A stretch of 64,000 nucleotides of DNA, taken from the NCBI RefSeq assembly GCF_019175285.1, contig NC_056523.1, positions 182,932,754 to 182,996,753 on the forward strand, in the 5' to 3' direction. The stretch is from Sceloporus undulatus (taxonomy: Eukaryota > Chordata > Lepidosauria > Squamata > Phrynosomatidae). A model generated the notes under the pieces. The model saw only the letters and a program-made list of their open reading frames with translations, searched no databases and had not been told where the DNA came from. The position numbers and the translations under genes are program-made. This document shows, one piece after another, positions 21,626-33,043 of this stretch. The first letter of the stretch is position 1. The number at the start of each line of letters is the position of its first letter.

Positions 21626-21889
21626 GAACTCATGGAAAGTAGTTGTAAAAACAAATCACTATTGTGGACCTTGTCTGTAGCTCTTAAAAAAGAAGCCATT
21701 TTAAACAGCATCATTACCAGACTTGGGAAAACTGGTTGGGAGATTCTGGGAGTTGTAGACCAAAACAAAAAAAAAAGGAACATGTGTAATCTGTCATCCA
21801 TATTGTGTGTGATCAAGGCAATGCAGATAAGATAGGAGCCTCAATATCCTCCACAGGTGGATACATTTTCCCTAATAGATTGTTTTCAC

Positions 21890-22348
21890 AGCTTGGGGTT
21901 GCTTCTGGATCTGTTGCTGTAAATGACAGCTCAGACAGATGCAATGACCAAGAGTGCTTACTATCAGCTTCAACTGTTACACCAGCTGTACTCCTACCTA
22001 GAGCTGGAAGACCTAAAGGTGGTAGTCCACAAGCTGGTAAACTCAAGGTTGGACTTTTGCAATGCTTTGGGCTACCTCTATACAAAGTTCAGTTAGTTCA
22101 AAACATGGCAGCCAGGTTGGTTACTGGGACATCCAGGAATGAATATATCACACCAATATTACAATTACTCTACTGGCTGTGAATTAGTTTCCAGACACCA
22201 AGTGTTGGATATTACCTTTAAAATGCTACATGGTTTGGGTTACCTACAGGATTGCCTTCTCCCATACAATCCATCCTATACAATCAGGTCCTCTGATGGA
22301 CATTTACTCGACTTGTTCCCTCTATCCCTGCCCTTCGTGGCTGACAGT
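21890..22348 (+). mobile_element. Older L2/CR1-group LINE fragment, decayed
   Basis: Across frames the remains read VQLVQNMAARLVTG, HQVLDITFKMLHGLGYL and LLPYNPSYTIRSSDGHL. These parallel the C-terminus of the intact L2 immediately downstream (KLQLVQNMAARLVTG; VITYKALNGLGPGYL). Broken by frameshifts, so older than its neighbour. Confidence 0.75.
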
Positions 22349-24025
22349 TCAAGGGGGAGTAGGTCTAACTAATATGTTGCACCGCATTATTAATACATCC
22401 TTCAGGGATGGGCAGTTTCCATCTGTATTGAAGACGGCCATAGTAAAACCTTTGTTGAAAAAGCCCTCCCTTGACCCCCTAATTCGGATTAATTATCGGC
22501 CTGTCTCACTGCTGCCATTTTTAGGGAAGGTGATCGAGAGGGCAGTTGCCCTTCAGCTTCAGGGGATCTTGGATGAGACGGATTATCTGGACCCATTTCA
22601 AACCGGCTTCCGGGCGGGCGATAGAGTTGAGACTGCCATGGTCGCTTTAGTTGATGATCTCTGTCTGGGCATGGACAGGGGGAGCGTGTCCCTGTTAGTG
22701 CTCTTGGACATCTCAGCGTCCTTCGATACCATCAACCATGGTATCCTTCTGGATCGCCTGAGGGAGTTAGGTGTCGAGGGCTCTGCTTTGCAGTGGTTCC
22801 GTTCCTACCTCTCGGGCAGATTCCAGATGGTGAAGCTGGGGGACTGTTGCTCTGATAGGAGAGCTCTTACATCTGGTGTCCCTCAGGGAGCGATTTTGTC
22901 CCCTATGCTATTTAACATTTACATGAAGCCGCTGGGAGAGATCATCCGGAGACACGGGGCGCGGTGTTATCAGTACGCTGATGACACCCAAATAGTCTTC
23001 TCTGTGTCTCCGACTGATGCAGTAACTAGGGATGGCATCTCTCCTCTTAATGTTTGCCTGGAGTCGGTAATGGGCTGGATGAGGGAAAACAGACTCAGCC
23101 TGAATCCAGAGAAAATGGAAGTGCTGGTGATTGGCTCTCCTGGCCCAGGTAAGGAAATTGTTCCACCTGTCCTAAACGGGTTCACGCTTCCTGTGAAGAA
23201 CTCTGTTCGCAGTTTGGGGGTGCTCCTGGATTCGTCGCTCCACCTTACTGCTCAGGTGGACGTGACAGTCAGGAGCACTTGTCATCAGCTTCGGCTGATA
23301 CGCCAGCTGCGACCCTTCCTTGGCCAGGGGGACCTTGAAACCGTGGTACACGCTCTGGTAACCTCTCGATTAGATTTCTGTAATGCGCTTTACATGAGGC
23401 AACCCTTGTACCAGACCCGGAAGCTTCAATTAGTGCAGAATATGGCTGCTAGGCTGGTTACTGGATGCCCCAGAGCCAGCCATATAACACCAGTCTTAAA
23501 AGATCTTCATTGGCTGCCTATTCGCTTCTGGGCCAAATACAAGGTGTTGGTTATCACCTATAAAGCCCTTAATGGCTTGGGCCCAGGGTACTTGGAGGAC
23601 CGCCTCTCCCCATACAATCTGCCCTGCACTCTCAGATCGGGTGAGAAACATCTTATAAGAGTTCCTGATGTTAAGTATGTGTCATCTCGGAGGGCTTCCT
23701 CTGTTGCAGCCCCACAGCTCTGGAACTCCCTCCCCAACGAGCTCTGTACTTCCACCTCCCTTGATGTCTTCAAGAAGAACCTGAAGACTTATTTGTTCCG
23801 CCAGGCTTTTCCACCGTGAGCCTTGTTGTTATGCTTCCCCCCTGCAGTGTTTTGTTGTATTCCATTCTACACAGCCACTTGTATGGTTATTATTGTATTG
23901 TACTGTTTGTAAATGTTTTTATTGCTATTTGTGATATTGTTGGGGAAGGGGGTTGTGATGTTTTTATCTGTTTTTATCTTGCTGTACACCGCTGTGATCT
24001 TTGGAACAGCGGTATAGAAATAAAA

Positions 24026-24066
<41 letters not shown>
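22349..24066 (+). mobile_element. L2 LINE, 5'-truncated, young, with open reverse transcriptase frame
   Basis: An open frame runs without a stop to TGA at 23817-23819. About 490 codons are L2; the first ~40 codons of the nominal frame (from 22230) belong to the older fragment. Reverse transcriptase blocks in order: NYRPVSLLPFLGKVIER, DISASFDTINHGILLDRL, SGVPQGAILSPMLFNIYM, CYQYADDTQIVFSV (catalytic YADD) and LGVLLDSSL. The C-terminus is KNLKTYLFRQAF. The 3' UTR has the CTGTACACCGCTGTGATC and GCGGTATAGAAATAAAA blocks and a (TTA)n tail at 24028-24066. The endonuclease and N-terminal part are absent, so it is a dead-on-arrival copy of a recently active family. Confidence 0.92.
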
Positions 24067-24179
24067 GTGACTGTCAGCCAGAGAATGTTTTCTTCAGCCA
24101 CCCCTAGACTGCCAGAAAAGATTTGAGAGCTGGATCTGTTGTCCAAACTTAAGACAGCATTACAGACCAGTCACTTATG

Positions 24180-24390
24180 GCAGGCTTATCCAGGAGATTT
24201 TAAATTGTAAATTTTAAGAGATGAATCTTAAATGTGGATTGTTTTTATATGCATGTGTCTTGTCTGTTACTTTAATTGATATGTGCTTTTAACTGATGAT
24301 GTGTTTTTAAATGATGTTATTTATTTGTTGGTCTGCTGTTGTCCCTCCCCCCCCCCTTTGATCCATGGGGAGAGGTGGGTAAGAAATGAA
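24180..24390 (+). mobile_element. L2-like LINE 3' UTR remnant
   Basis: Ends with GATCCATGGGGAGAGGTGGG followed by TAAGAAATGA, a degraded L2-type 3' terminus. A matching piece occurs at 42005-42170. Confidence 0.45.
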
Positions 24391-25139
24391 TGTTGTTGTT
24401 TTTGTTATTGTTGCAGAGGTCTGTCAGAAGCTCAAGCTTCTGTTCTATCTGCAAATGTCCTATGGAGCAGAAGGAGCCCAGATTAGAAGGAAAGAAGGAA
24501 CAAATCCAGACTTACTGGTAAAACAGGTTGGGATTCCATCAGAGCTCTTGGCTTTTCTTCGTTTTTTTCTGAAAAGCAAGCAATGGCTGTATCAAGTTTA
24601 TATGCTGCTGTACCAGAGGAAGTGGTACAATATGTGTAATCTCTTTCTCTTTAAAGGCTGGCGCTGGTCTCCTTTCCTTTGAAGCCTTAGACAAAGTAGT
24701 TTTAAGGAAGCTTTTGATTTCACAAAGGGGTTGGGAGGTCAGGCTTGAGCAGCTCTTAATTGTTTCTAAGGAGGAGAAGCAGAAGGGTTAATTTCCCTGA
24801 AAGTCTCCCCTTCACCAGATGCAGGAAATGTCATCCTTCACTGGCAGAAACATAGGAGGGATGTAAACAAGGAGGCCAAAAGTCCATGAAAGGCCAGTGG
24901 TGTGATATTTCTTTGCAAAGCCTCCATGTATACAAGATAAGAACAGAATGACTCATTCACAACACCACTTATGGATGGTGATAACACTGCCTTTCTAGCA
25001 ATGATATGCTGCTTTAACACCTTTGTTGAAAAAGAAACCCCATGTTCCTATTAGATCCACACTGATTATTTGACAATATTTGGAGCATAAGGTTTTTGCA
25101 GGGCTCAACCCATGCCAATAGATAAATTTCTTTCCTCTG

Positions 25140-25468
25140 CAGTGAGTTCTTGGTATCCACTGGGATTTGGTTCCAGGACCCCCATGGATACTAAAATCTA
25201 TGGGTGCTCAAGTCCTATTATATACAATGGCGTAGTAAAATGCTGTCACTTATATATAACATCCAGTGTGGTGTAGTAGTTCAAGTGTTGGACTAGGACA
25301 CTGGGAGACCAGGCTTAAAATCCCTTCTCAGCCATGGTGATCTTAGCAAATCACACTTTCTCAGCCTCAGAGGATGGCAATGCAAACCCTCTCTGAAAAA
25401 ACCTGCCAAGAAAACTATGAACGGTAGAATCTGTGGATATAAAACTTGTGGATAAGGAGGGCTGACTG
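25140..25468 (-). mobile_element. Tigger-like (MER2-like) transposon split by a SINE
   Basis: GGTTCCAGGACCCCCATGG, ATACAATGGCGTAGTAAAAT and the end GATAAGGAGGGCTGACTG followed by TA match the mammalian MER2 Tigger pattern as I remember it. A Sauria SINE (25262-25424) interrupts it. Confidence 0.65.
25262..25424 (+). mobile_element. Sauria SINE, tail-truncated
   Basis: Head CAGTGTGGTGTAGTAGTTC and body TTTCTCAGCCTCAGAGGATG are clear; it stops after GCCAAGAAAACTATGA, before the Bov-B-like tail. Confidence 0.75.
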
Positions 25469-25894
25469 TATAACTATCTCCGCTGCTTCCTGACCAATCT
25501 CTGACTAAATGAAGGGCCTCCAGCTCTATGAAAGGCAACTGATTTGTAGTTTTCATAGGGCCTTAGCTTCCAAAGAGTTGGACTGTGTTTTCACACTCCC
25601 AGGTAGTGTTTGTGAATATTTCATCCAACCTCATTGTAAAATAGGTCCTCATTACATGATGCTGTACAAGGTGTACAAAAGAAAGGCTAGCCTGTGGGAT
25701 TGACTTCGCTCCTTTGTTTGGCCATGCTGGTTAATATTGTATCTCTGCCCTGCAAGCTGGGTAAATAAATTTAAGAGGTCACTTTCCTTCTTTTCCCAGC
25801 TTCCTTTCCACTCTCCTGAAAACAAAGAAAAGCCTCCTATACATTCCTTACATCATCTCTAATGGAGATATTGAAATCGTACATATGTCTACCA

Positions 25895-26297
25895 TACATA
25901 CTCAACTATAAGTCAACCTCGTGTATAAGTCGAGAGCAGGATTGGGGGCAAAAAATTATGTATAAGTTGAGGGTGAAACTAGAGGCATGTAACAAAGGAT
26001 GTAAAAGATGAAGGAAAGGAAAATGATGTCAAAGCACACTGTTATTTTCCTACCCAGACATTCAAAAAGGCCAGACATAGCACTGCAGGAGAAAGAGTAG
26101 AGGGGTTTGGTGCTTTTTTTAGGTTCTCCCAGGATGGACTAAGTGCTTACCTTTCATCACTCTACTCAGAAAGGAGGATGTTTCCTTTTTAAATAAGGGT
26201 TAAAGTACATTGAACCATGGATAAGTCGACCTAGGTTTGTTGGATCTATTTTTTTACTAAAATTTCTAGATTTGTACATGAGTATATACAGTACGTT
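25895..26297. mobile_element. Non-autonomous DNA transposon (TATAAGTCGA family)
   Basis: Repeated CTATAAGTCAACCTCGTG, TATAAGTCGAGAGCAGG and ATGGATAAGTCGACCTAGG motifs. The outer end GAGTATATACAGTA faces TACTCAACTATAAGTC in inverted orientation. Family name unknown; ends approximate. Confidence 0.5.
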
Positions 26298-26443
26298 AGG
26301 TTTGCCAGATCGGGATAATTCCAGGCCCTGAGGCTTATGAGCCAAAACCTAGACTTAAAGATGGCCTCTCATTAAGCATTATGTATTAAGTAACATCCAC
26401 AATTGCTCACAGTTTACAAACATAGGACCTTATCACACATGGG

Positions 26444-27068
26444 TAGGCTTGCCATATCCCGCCTGTGGGTGGGACTTTCCCGGTTTTGGGCGGGTCTGCA
26501 CAGTCCCGCTCCAGGTTGGCGCCGCCCCGGGATTTCCCTCGCCCCTGGGCTTTGTTGCAAAGTGTGCAACAGCGGTGGCGGGGGAAAGAGAGAGAGGCCT
26601 CTGTAGGCCTCTCTCCTTTGACGGGGGGGGGGGGCTTTCCTCCCCTCTTTGGCTCCACTGGAGCCGAGGGAGGGAAAGAAGCCTTGCCTGCCGAGGCCAT
26701 ACTTCTTTCCCCACCTGAGCTCCGCCGGTAAAAACGCGAGCCCAGGCGGGGGAAAAAAAGCCTCCCTGAGGGGAGGATTCCTTCTCCGCCGGGCTCCGTC
26801 CTTGGTGGAGAACGGAGCCCAAGTGGAGAAGGAATCCTCCCCTCAGAGAGGATTTTTTCTCCCTTGGCTCCGTTGTCAAAAACGGAGCCCAGGGGAAACT
26901 CGCCTGGGCTGCTTCCAAACGGAGCCCACGGCCGGAGAAGGAATCTTCCCCCCAGTGAGGCTCTTTTCAAATGTAGGACCAAAAAAAAAAAAAAAAAAGG
27001 TCCTACATTTGAAAATTTTGTCCTACCTTTGTTCCCGGTTTTGGAGGTCCGGACTAATTGCAACCCTA
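26444..27068. mobile_element. 625-bp hAT-type element with exact 8-bp TSD
   Basis: CACATGGG occurs immediately on both sides (26436-26443 and 27069-27076). The ends TAGGCTTGCC and GCAACCCTA are inverted. The interior is GC-rich and contains hairpins: GGCTCCGT/ACGGAGCC twice (about 26794-26821 and 26865-26888) inside GAGGATTCCTTCTCC/GGAGAAGGAATCCTC (about 26774-26842). An A-run (about 26980) is flanked by inverted TTCAAATGTAGGACC and GGTCCTACATTTGAA. A 250-codon antisense frame here reflects composition, not a gene. Confidence 0.75.
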
Positions 27069-27506
27069 CACATGGGGGGGGGGGTTGCAGCTCAGATCCG
27101 CAGTCCACTCTTAGCAATGCAACGCGGCAAATGTTTTTCCACACCAGATCCAGAGTCACTCCTCTCTAGCAATGCGGACTGAGGTTAAAACATCATGTTT
27201 TTCGACACCTAGTTGCCTTTCCATTGTCCTTCTGAAGTGAGGGGCAAGCGAAGTCAGTTCAATTCCAAGCAAGTCACGTGATGCGGACTCAAGCAAAGGG
27301 GAGTGAGTGCATATATTACCACACCAGAGCATACTTTGGGGGTTCAACGATTCGAATCGGCACCCTTGGGCATGCTCAGTGGTGCTCTGAACTCCTTCCC
27401 TGCCTTCTCCTTAGCTGTCATCCTTCATCGAAGTGAAGGAGGAGGCAGAGGATGATGGGATCAATGGCAGGTTGAAGGAGAGGAGCAGATCAGGGTCTAG
27501 GAGAAG

Positions 27507-28270
27507 GCAGGGCATGATGGGATAGGTCGCTGGGGGTCTCTGGGGCCAGGATCGGGATGCAGGAGCAGTCAGGGGATGATGGGTTAGCTCGCTGGGGGTC
27601 CCTGGGGCCAGGATCAGGATGCAGGAGCAGTCAGGAGATGATGGGATAGGTCGCTGGGGGTCCCTGGGGCCAGGATCAGGATGCAGGAGAAGGCAGGGGA
27701 TGATGGCATAGGTCACTGGGGGTCCCTGGGGCCAGGATCAGGATGCAGGAGAAGGCAGGGGATGATGGCATAGGTCGCTGGGGGTCCCTGGGGCCAGGAT
27801 CGGGATGCAGGAGAAGGCAGGGGATGATGGCATAGGTCGCTGGGGGTCCCTGAGGCCAGGATTGGGATGCAGGAGCAGTCAGGGGATGATGGAATAGGTC
27901 GCTGGGGGTCCCTGGGGCCAGGATCAGGATGCAGGAGCAGTCAGGGGATGATGGGTTAGCTCGCTGGGGGTCCCTGGGGCCAGGATCGGGATGCAGGAGC
28001 AGTCAGGAGATGATGGGATAGGTCGCTGGTGGTCCCTGGGGCCAGGATCGGGATGCAGGAGAAGGCAGGGGATGATGGGATAGGTCGCTGGGGGTCCCTG
28101 GGGCCAGGATCGGGATGCAGGAGCAGTCAGGGGATGACGGGATAGGTCGCTGGGGGTCCCTGGGGCCAGGATCGGGATGCAGGAGCAGTCCGCGATGATG
28201 TGATAGGTCGCTGGGGGTCCCTGGGGCCAGGATCGGGATGCAGGAGCAGTCAGAGGATGATGGGATTGGT
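27507..28270. repeat. 62-bp minisatellite, about 12 copies
   Basis: Unit length is 62 bp, anchored on GGTCCCTGGGGCCAGGATC, GGGATGCAGGAG and GATGATGGGATAGGTCGCTG. Units vary by a few substitutions (AGCAGTC versus AGAAGGC variants). Because 62 is not a multiple of three, successive units shift frame, and the long antisense frames at 27411-27716 and 28003-28482 are artefacts. Confidence 0.92.
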
Positions 28271-28400
28271 GGGAGGCTGAAGGAAGGGAGCAGATCAGGG
28301 TCTAAGAGAAGGCAGGGGATGATGGGATTGGTGGCAGGCTGAAGGAGGGGAGCAGATCGAGGTCTAGGAGGACACAGGGGATGATGGGTTGGCAGAGAGG
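28256..28400. repeat. Divergent minisatellite units flanking the main array
   Basis: About two units of similar length built on GATGATGGGATTGGTGG and CTGAAGGAGGGGAGCAGATC. A matching unit at 27445-27507 lies at the other edge, so the array has an outer unit type and an inner unit type. Confidence 0.7.
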
Positions 28401-28519
28401 AGATGTCATGAAGGAGGAGGAGGGGAATGACGGAGCAGGACACAGGGGCCAAGGGGGGTGGCATTGGAGTGCTTTTCCACACCAGACCAAATCGCAGTGC
28501 AATCGAAGGCAGCCTGGAA

Positions 28520-29400
28520 GCGAATTCTCTGGAGTCACTTTTTTCCCATTTTTACCAAAATGATGGGTGACTTCAGAAACACTGCTGAAGCAATTCGCAA
28601 GGGGCTCCCATATGGCATCTTTATTACATCCCTTTATGATATGCAACCACATCGTTGGAAGTGCAATCACTTCAGAAGTGAGCTGGAACTGAGCCACAAC
28701 ACCACCAAAAAGCTCCATGTTATATACTCCATACACAGATACTGTATGTTTCTGTTTAGAAATTAAGACAGATGTATTAGCTACAGTCTGGGCTGTACTA
28801 AAATCACGGTGAAATGAGAGGATTATTCTCACCTACTTAGGAAGACACAGGCTTAGGGTAAGGAACATTCAGACTAGCTTACTTGGTTCTAGCCAAAAGG
28901 TGGGTTCAGAGGAGCTTGGAGGGTGAGCCCTGGCACCACAATGCCTGGGAAGGCAACATTGTGTAAATTCACAGATCCCACAAGAGCCTGCAAGTTGCAG
29001 CAACAAGTCAGTTGAGTCTTGGAAACTGTAGCAAACTGCTACTGTGCTAGCTGAGCTGGAGATTTCCACACAGCCTTTTCCTCTTCCCTAGAGCTGAGCT
29101 GGAGAATTTAAATGCATTGAAATGCATTTGTTCTTAACTAGTTTTTTGAATGCTCTACTTATATTGGATCATCTGTTATTTTGAGAAGACAGAGGGGAGT
29201 ACAGACCCTACGTGGAAAGGAAAGGAGAGGAGAGGTACAGCCAGAGATTGATCAGGACCCAGTGAGTGCCCAGACTCAAATTTGGATGGGAAGCTTTAGC
29301 TCATGAGGAATATAATGTGACTGATCATTTAAGGCAAAGTCCTCTGAGTTTATGCAAAGAGCAGTGTCCTGTTCACTAAATGATTAGAAACACCCCAGTC
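28520..29400. other. Unassigned spacer
   Basis: No splice-bounded exon and no named repeat seen. A TTTTCCACACCAGA motif at 28473 also occurs near 27134 in the same orientation, so the minisatellite may lie within a larger unit. Confidence 0.3.
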
Positions 29401-29414
29401 ACATCTCAAATGAA

Positions 29415-29550
29415 GGCAGGGCTGGGCAACTGTCTAAATGATTTTTAGTACAACTCCCATCAAGCCGCCTAGCAGATATAGCTGAAGCTGAGAACATATG
29501 GGAGCTGCAATCCAAAAAAATCTGGCAGGGTCTTACTTGCCCATCACTAG
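29415..29550. mobile_element. Small palindromic MITE (ACAACTCCCATC type)
   Basis: GTACAACTCCCATCAAGC and GGGAGCTGCAATCCAAAA are degraded inverted arms. Confidence 0.45.
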
Positions 29551-29865
29551 ATTGAAGAACTGGGTTTCCAAATAATGGATTCCAACAGAGTGGATCCCAG
29601 TATCAATCTTGCTTTTTAAAAAAAATTAACCGGATGTTAAAGACATAAAAGAAAGCTGGCATGGAGATATGTTTTTTGAAAGTTTCCTGGCAGTTTGTGG
29701 ACAAATGGAGCTTCCATGTTCAAATCAAGTTAGGTTTATTTATATACCCATTTCCTGTCATTGTTGTACTCAAGTTCACAAGAAATAGAAACAGAAATGT
29801 AATATTCCATAATAATCTACAAAGAGGTAACCCTGTTTGTTGCGGGGGGTGGAGTGGGGGGTTGT

Positions 29866-29965
29866 GTAGCACCTTAGAGACAGAGATGCTTGGGCCAGCA
29901 TTAGTAAATCACAGAAGCCTGTGTCATAATAAATGTGTTAGTCTCTAAGGCGCCACAGCATGCTT
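29866..29965. mobile_element. Palindromic repeat (TAGTCTCTAAGG family)
   Basis: GTAGCACCTTAGAGAC and its complement GTCTCTAAGGCGCCAC bracket an 80-bp segment. A fragment of similar type is at 39975-40015. Confidence 0.5.
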
Positions 29966-30280
29966 CATTATTTCACAACAATCCTCCTCCTTACAAAAGA
30001 CTTCTCACAAGGTGATGGCATGATGAATGGCAAAGATGAACGTCCAGAGAAAGCTATTTTCAACATTCCCTGCTTAGAGAGCATTCAGACTGGCCCCTAT
30101 TAGAGCAGACAGAACAGAGGTGAGCAGTGTGAGGCAGTCTGGTTTCTTTTTTTTTTTTACTGCAATTCCCATCATCTCTCATCATTGGCCATGTTGGTTA
30201 TTATCTGGTGGGAACTCCATTCCAACAACATTTGGAGTGCCATGACATTTGTTCATCCCATAATTTGAAACAGACCTTTG

Positions 30281-30750
30281 CACACCCTCCAATTGTCCCG
30301 ATTTGATAAAGACAACAACGAGTTTTATTGATTAGTCAACTGACCATATCAACAATAATATACAATACATCAAGAAACATACAAAGATAAAACTGGGTCA
30401 CTCCTTGACCCAGTTAATCCTCTATTGTCCAACCTTTTCAGCAGTTTTTAAAATGTCCCAGTTTCTCTCTCATCCTGCCCCTGCCCTCCAGCCTAGGCTT
30501 ACTTCACTGCTACAAAGTGAGTTCAGTATGCAAAAGTAGTTCACATTTAAGAAACTTAATAGCAGCTGGGAGAGGAGAGGAAAGAGCAGAATCTTTCCCT
30601 TCCAACTAAAATCAGGCAAAAGCAAAGTGCTTCACCTTCTCCTAGCTTGTCTATTCTTCCTCATCAATCATTTCTGCCCTCTGGACCACACTCTAATGTT
30701 ACATGGCCAAACTTGTCCCAGTTTTCTTCTGTGAAATGTTGGAGGGTGTG
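30281..30750 (-). mobile_element. CATACCCTCC-family MITE with a LINE-like insert
   Basis: Ends CACACCCTCCAATTGTCCC and GTTGGAGGGTGTG are inverted. The family core is present antisense. About 100 bp at 30308-30415 does not belong to the family: on the minus strand it ends in CTAATCAATAAAACTCG, resembling a retroelement 3' end, and may match 62790-62885. Confidence 0.6.
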
Positions 30751-31767
30751 AGTTTGGTTTTAGACATCAGGGTTTTCTAATGTTCTGATGGAAATATCAA
30801 CTACTGGATTTTCCTTGCTTCTTCTGAACATGGCTCTCCAGCTCAGTATGGTGTAGTGGTTAGAATGAGGGTCTGGATTTGGGATAGCCAGGTTCTAGTC
30901 TTCACTGAGCCATGGGCCTGTCTCTCACTTTCTCTCTGCTTGATAATCCTCATGGGATTGGTGTAAGGCAAATCGATCCCTTCCACACCACAAGGTATGC
31001 TATCTCTAGAGCTTCTGGGAGCTGCAGTCCAACAAAATCTGGAGGCCTGTACTTTGCCCACTCCAGACTTTTCTGTATCACCTCAGTGCCTGCCACTGTC
31101 TCCATTACCACCAGTCTCTCTATTCTTTCCTCAATTCACTTATATGCAATCTCAGTCATTTCCACACACTTGTCTCAACTTGTCTCAACTTGTCTAATGG
31201 AGATGATAGGCCCACACATACTGCTTCCAGGTTCTGTACACAATACCTACATGGTTGGCATGAAATTAATGCTTTAACAAAGAGCGGCCAATTTTTCAGG
31301 AAGGCTTGTAGCTCTGCTGTCAACAGCAGCTCAATCAGCAGATATCAGCAGATAGATAATGTTTATCTTCAGGGTGGTTTTGTTGGACTACTCAGATCTT
31401 ATTGGACTACAACTCCCATTAGCCTTGCTTAGCACTCTAGAATGAGGAGAGCTGAACATCACGTTGGGGAGGAGGAGGAACCAGTTGTCCACTTCTGCTT
31501 TAGTCCAACATCCATTTTGCCAGAGATGCCTCCAAGGAAGCAACAGAAAGGCTTGAAGGCATCAGTCCTCTCCCCATCTTGCTCCACAGCAGCTAGTATT
31601 CAGAGGTACCATGCAAGCTTTGTTTAGACTAGTAAATACTGAGAGAACTTTCCTCCAGGAACATTTCTCAGTCCACTGTTGGCTAGTGGCCTTCACTGCA
31701 ACCTGTGGCAGCAAAACCCATAAATTATAGCTGATGTAATTCAATGTTTACAGAATTGGATTAAAGC

Positions 31768-32348
31768 CATATCCTCCAACTGTCCCAATTTGGCCGGGAC
31801 AGTCCTGATTAATATTCTTTCCTCCCACTTTTTTATTTGCTTTTAAAATGTCCAAGTTTGTCTATCCTATTCCTATAATTATTATTATTATCCTATTCCT
31901 GCTTTCTCCCCTTTGTCCTCAGCTTACTTCAGTTACTGAAAAGTGAGTTCAAAGTGCAAAAGCAGTTTGCACTCAATTAACTCAGCCAGAGGGAGAGGAG
32001 AGGAGGGTTGCTGCCACATGGCAGAATTCATACAGTTTAACAGTACACCACCTTAACTGTCATGGTTTCATCCTAGGGAATCCTGGGATTTGTAGTTTGC
32101 TTTCTGAGAGAGAAAGCTAAATATATCATAAAACTACAATCCCCAGAATTGCATATCATTGAAACATGGCAATTAAAGAGGCATGAAGCTACATCAGTTC
32201 TGCAGTGTAGATGGAGGTGGCCTAATCTTGCCTTAAACTGCTGCAGTCTCTCCTAGCTTGTCTCATTCCACATCAATATCTTCTGCCTTCTTGACCACAC
32301 TCCGATGTTGCTTGACCAGTTTTCATCTGTAAAATGTTGGAGGGTATG
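31768..32348 (-). mobile_element. CATACCCTCC-family MITE with 7-bp TSD, interrupted
   Basis: TTAAAGC is duplicated at 31761-31767 and 32349-32355. Termini CATATCCTCCAAC and GTTGGAGGGTATG are inverted. A palindromic MITE (32013-32222) is nested inside. This copy best defines the family's ends and target duplication. Confidence 0.78.
32013..32222. mobile_element. Palindromic MITE (ACTGCAG family), nested
   Basis: AATCCTGGGATTTGTAGTTT and ACTACAATCCCCAGAATTGC are the inverted centre; outer arms end in TCTGCAGTGTAGATG. Confidence 0.65.
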
Positions 32349-33043
32349 TTAAAGCAGAGGGACCGAAGTTCACATCCTCACTCAGCCATAATGTTCATTG
32401 GGTGATCTTGGAACCAGTCATTGGCCATTAAGATACACATTTGAAGTTGTATGAACCATGTCTTATGAAGTCATGAATGAGCCCCAGGATCAAGTGGTCC
32501 CATCTTTGTACATCTTCTCACTTTCTTGCCATGCAATAACTTTGGTGTGGATAATCTGGATTACATTAAGACAGAGTCCTCTGCTACATCCAAATGTGGA
32601 AATTCTGACTTTTTATCAGTTAAACCAGGGAGGGGGGTGCGGGGAGGCAGGATCACATTAGCCTGTGAAAAATGAACCGGGCCAACTTTTCTCAGCTTAA
32701 CAATATACAAAGTAAAGGTTCTTGTGAAGATAAGGAGGTGGAGGTGGGGTTGAACATGCACACACACATTGACTGCCACTCCCATCAACCCTGGCCATTA
32801 CTGAGAAATGATGTGAGTTGCACTCCAGTAGAAGATCCCACATTCCCCATCCCTGGTCTATACCATCTTGAGTTCCTTGGAAGAGAGGGAAGAGAGAGAA
32901 AATGACCAAGACAGAGAGAAAAATGTAAACTAATATGCATTGTGTTTGAAGTATTTTAGAGGAAAGTTAAAGGTGAGTTGTCAGCTCTACTTGAAATAAT
33001 CACAGCAATGTCTTGAGCTCTGGGTTTATTCTGCCTCTCTCAC

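Noticed and set aside
22230-22348. First ~40 codons of the 529-codon frame
   Set aside because: They read an older LINE fragment out of frame; L2 similarity begins near 22350.
26407-27159. 250-codon minus-strand frame
   Set aside because: It lies over the hAT element and its hairpins; length is due to GC-rich, stop-poor sequence, and other frames are open too.
27411-28832. Proline-rich minus-strand frames and a CRISPR-like look
   Set aside because: It is a 62-bp minisatellite whose unit rotates the frame. Units are contiguous without spacers, so it is not a CRISPR array.
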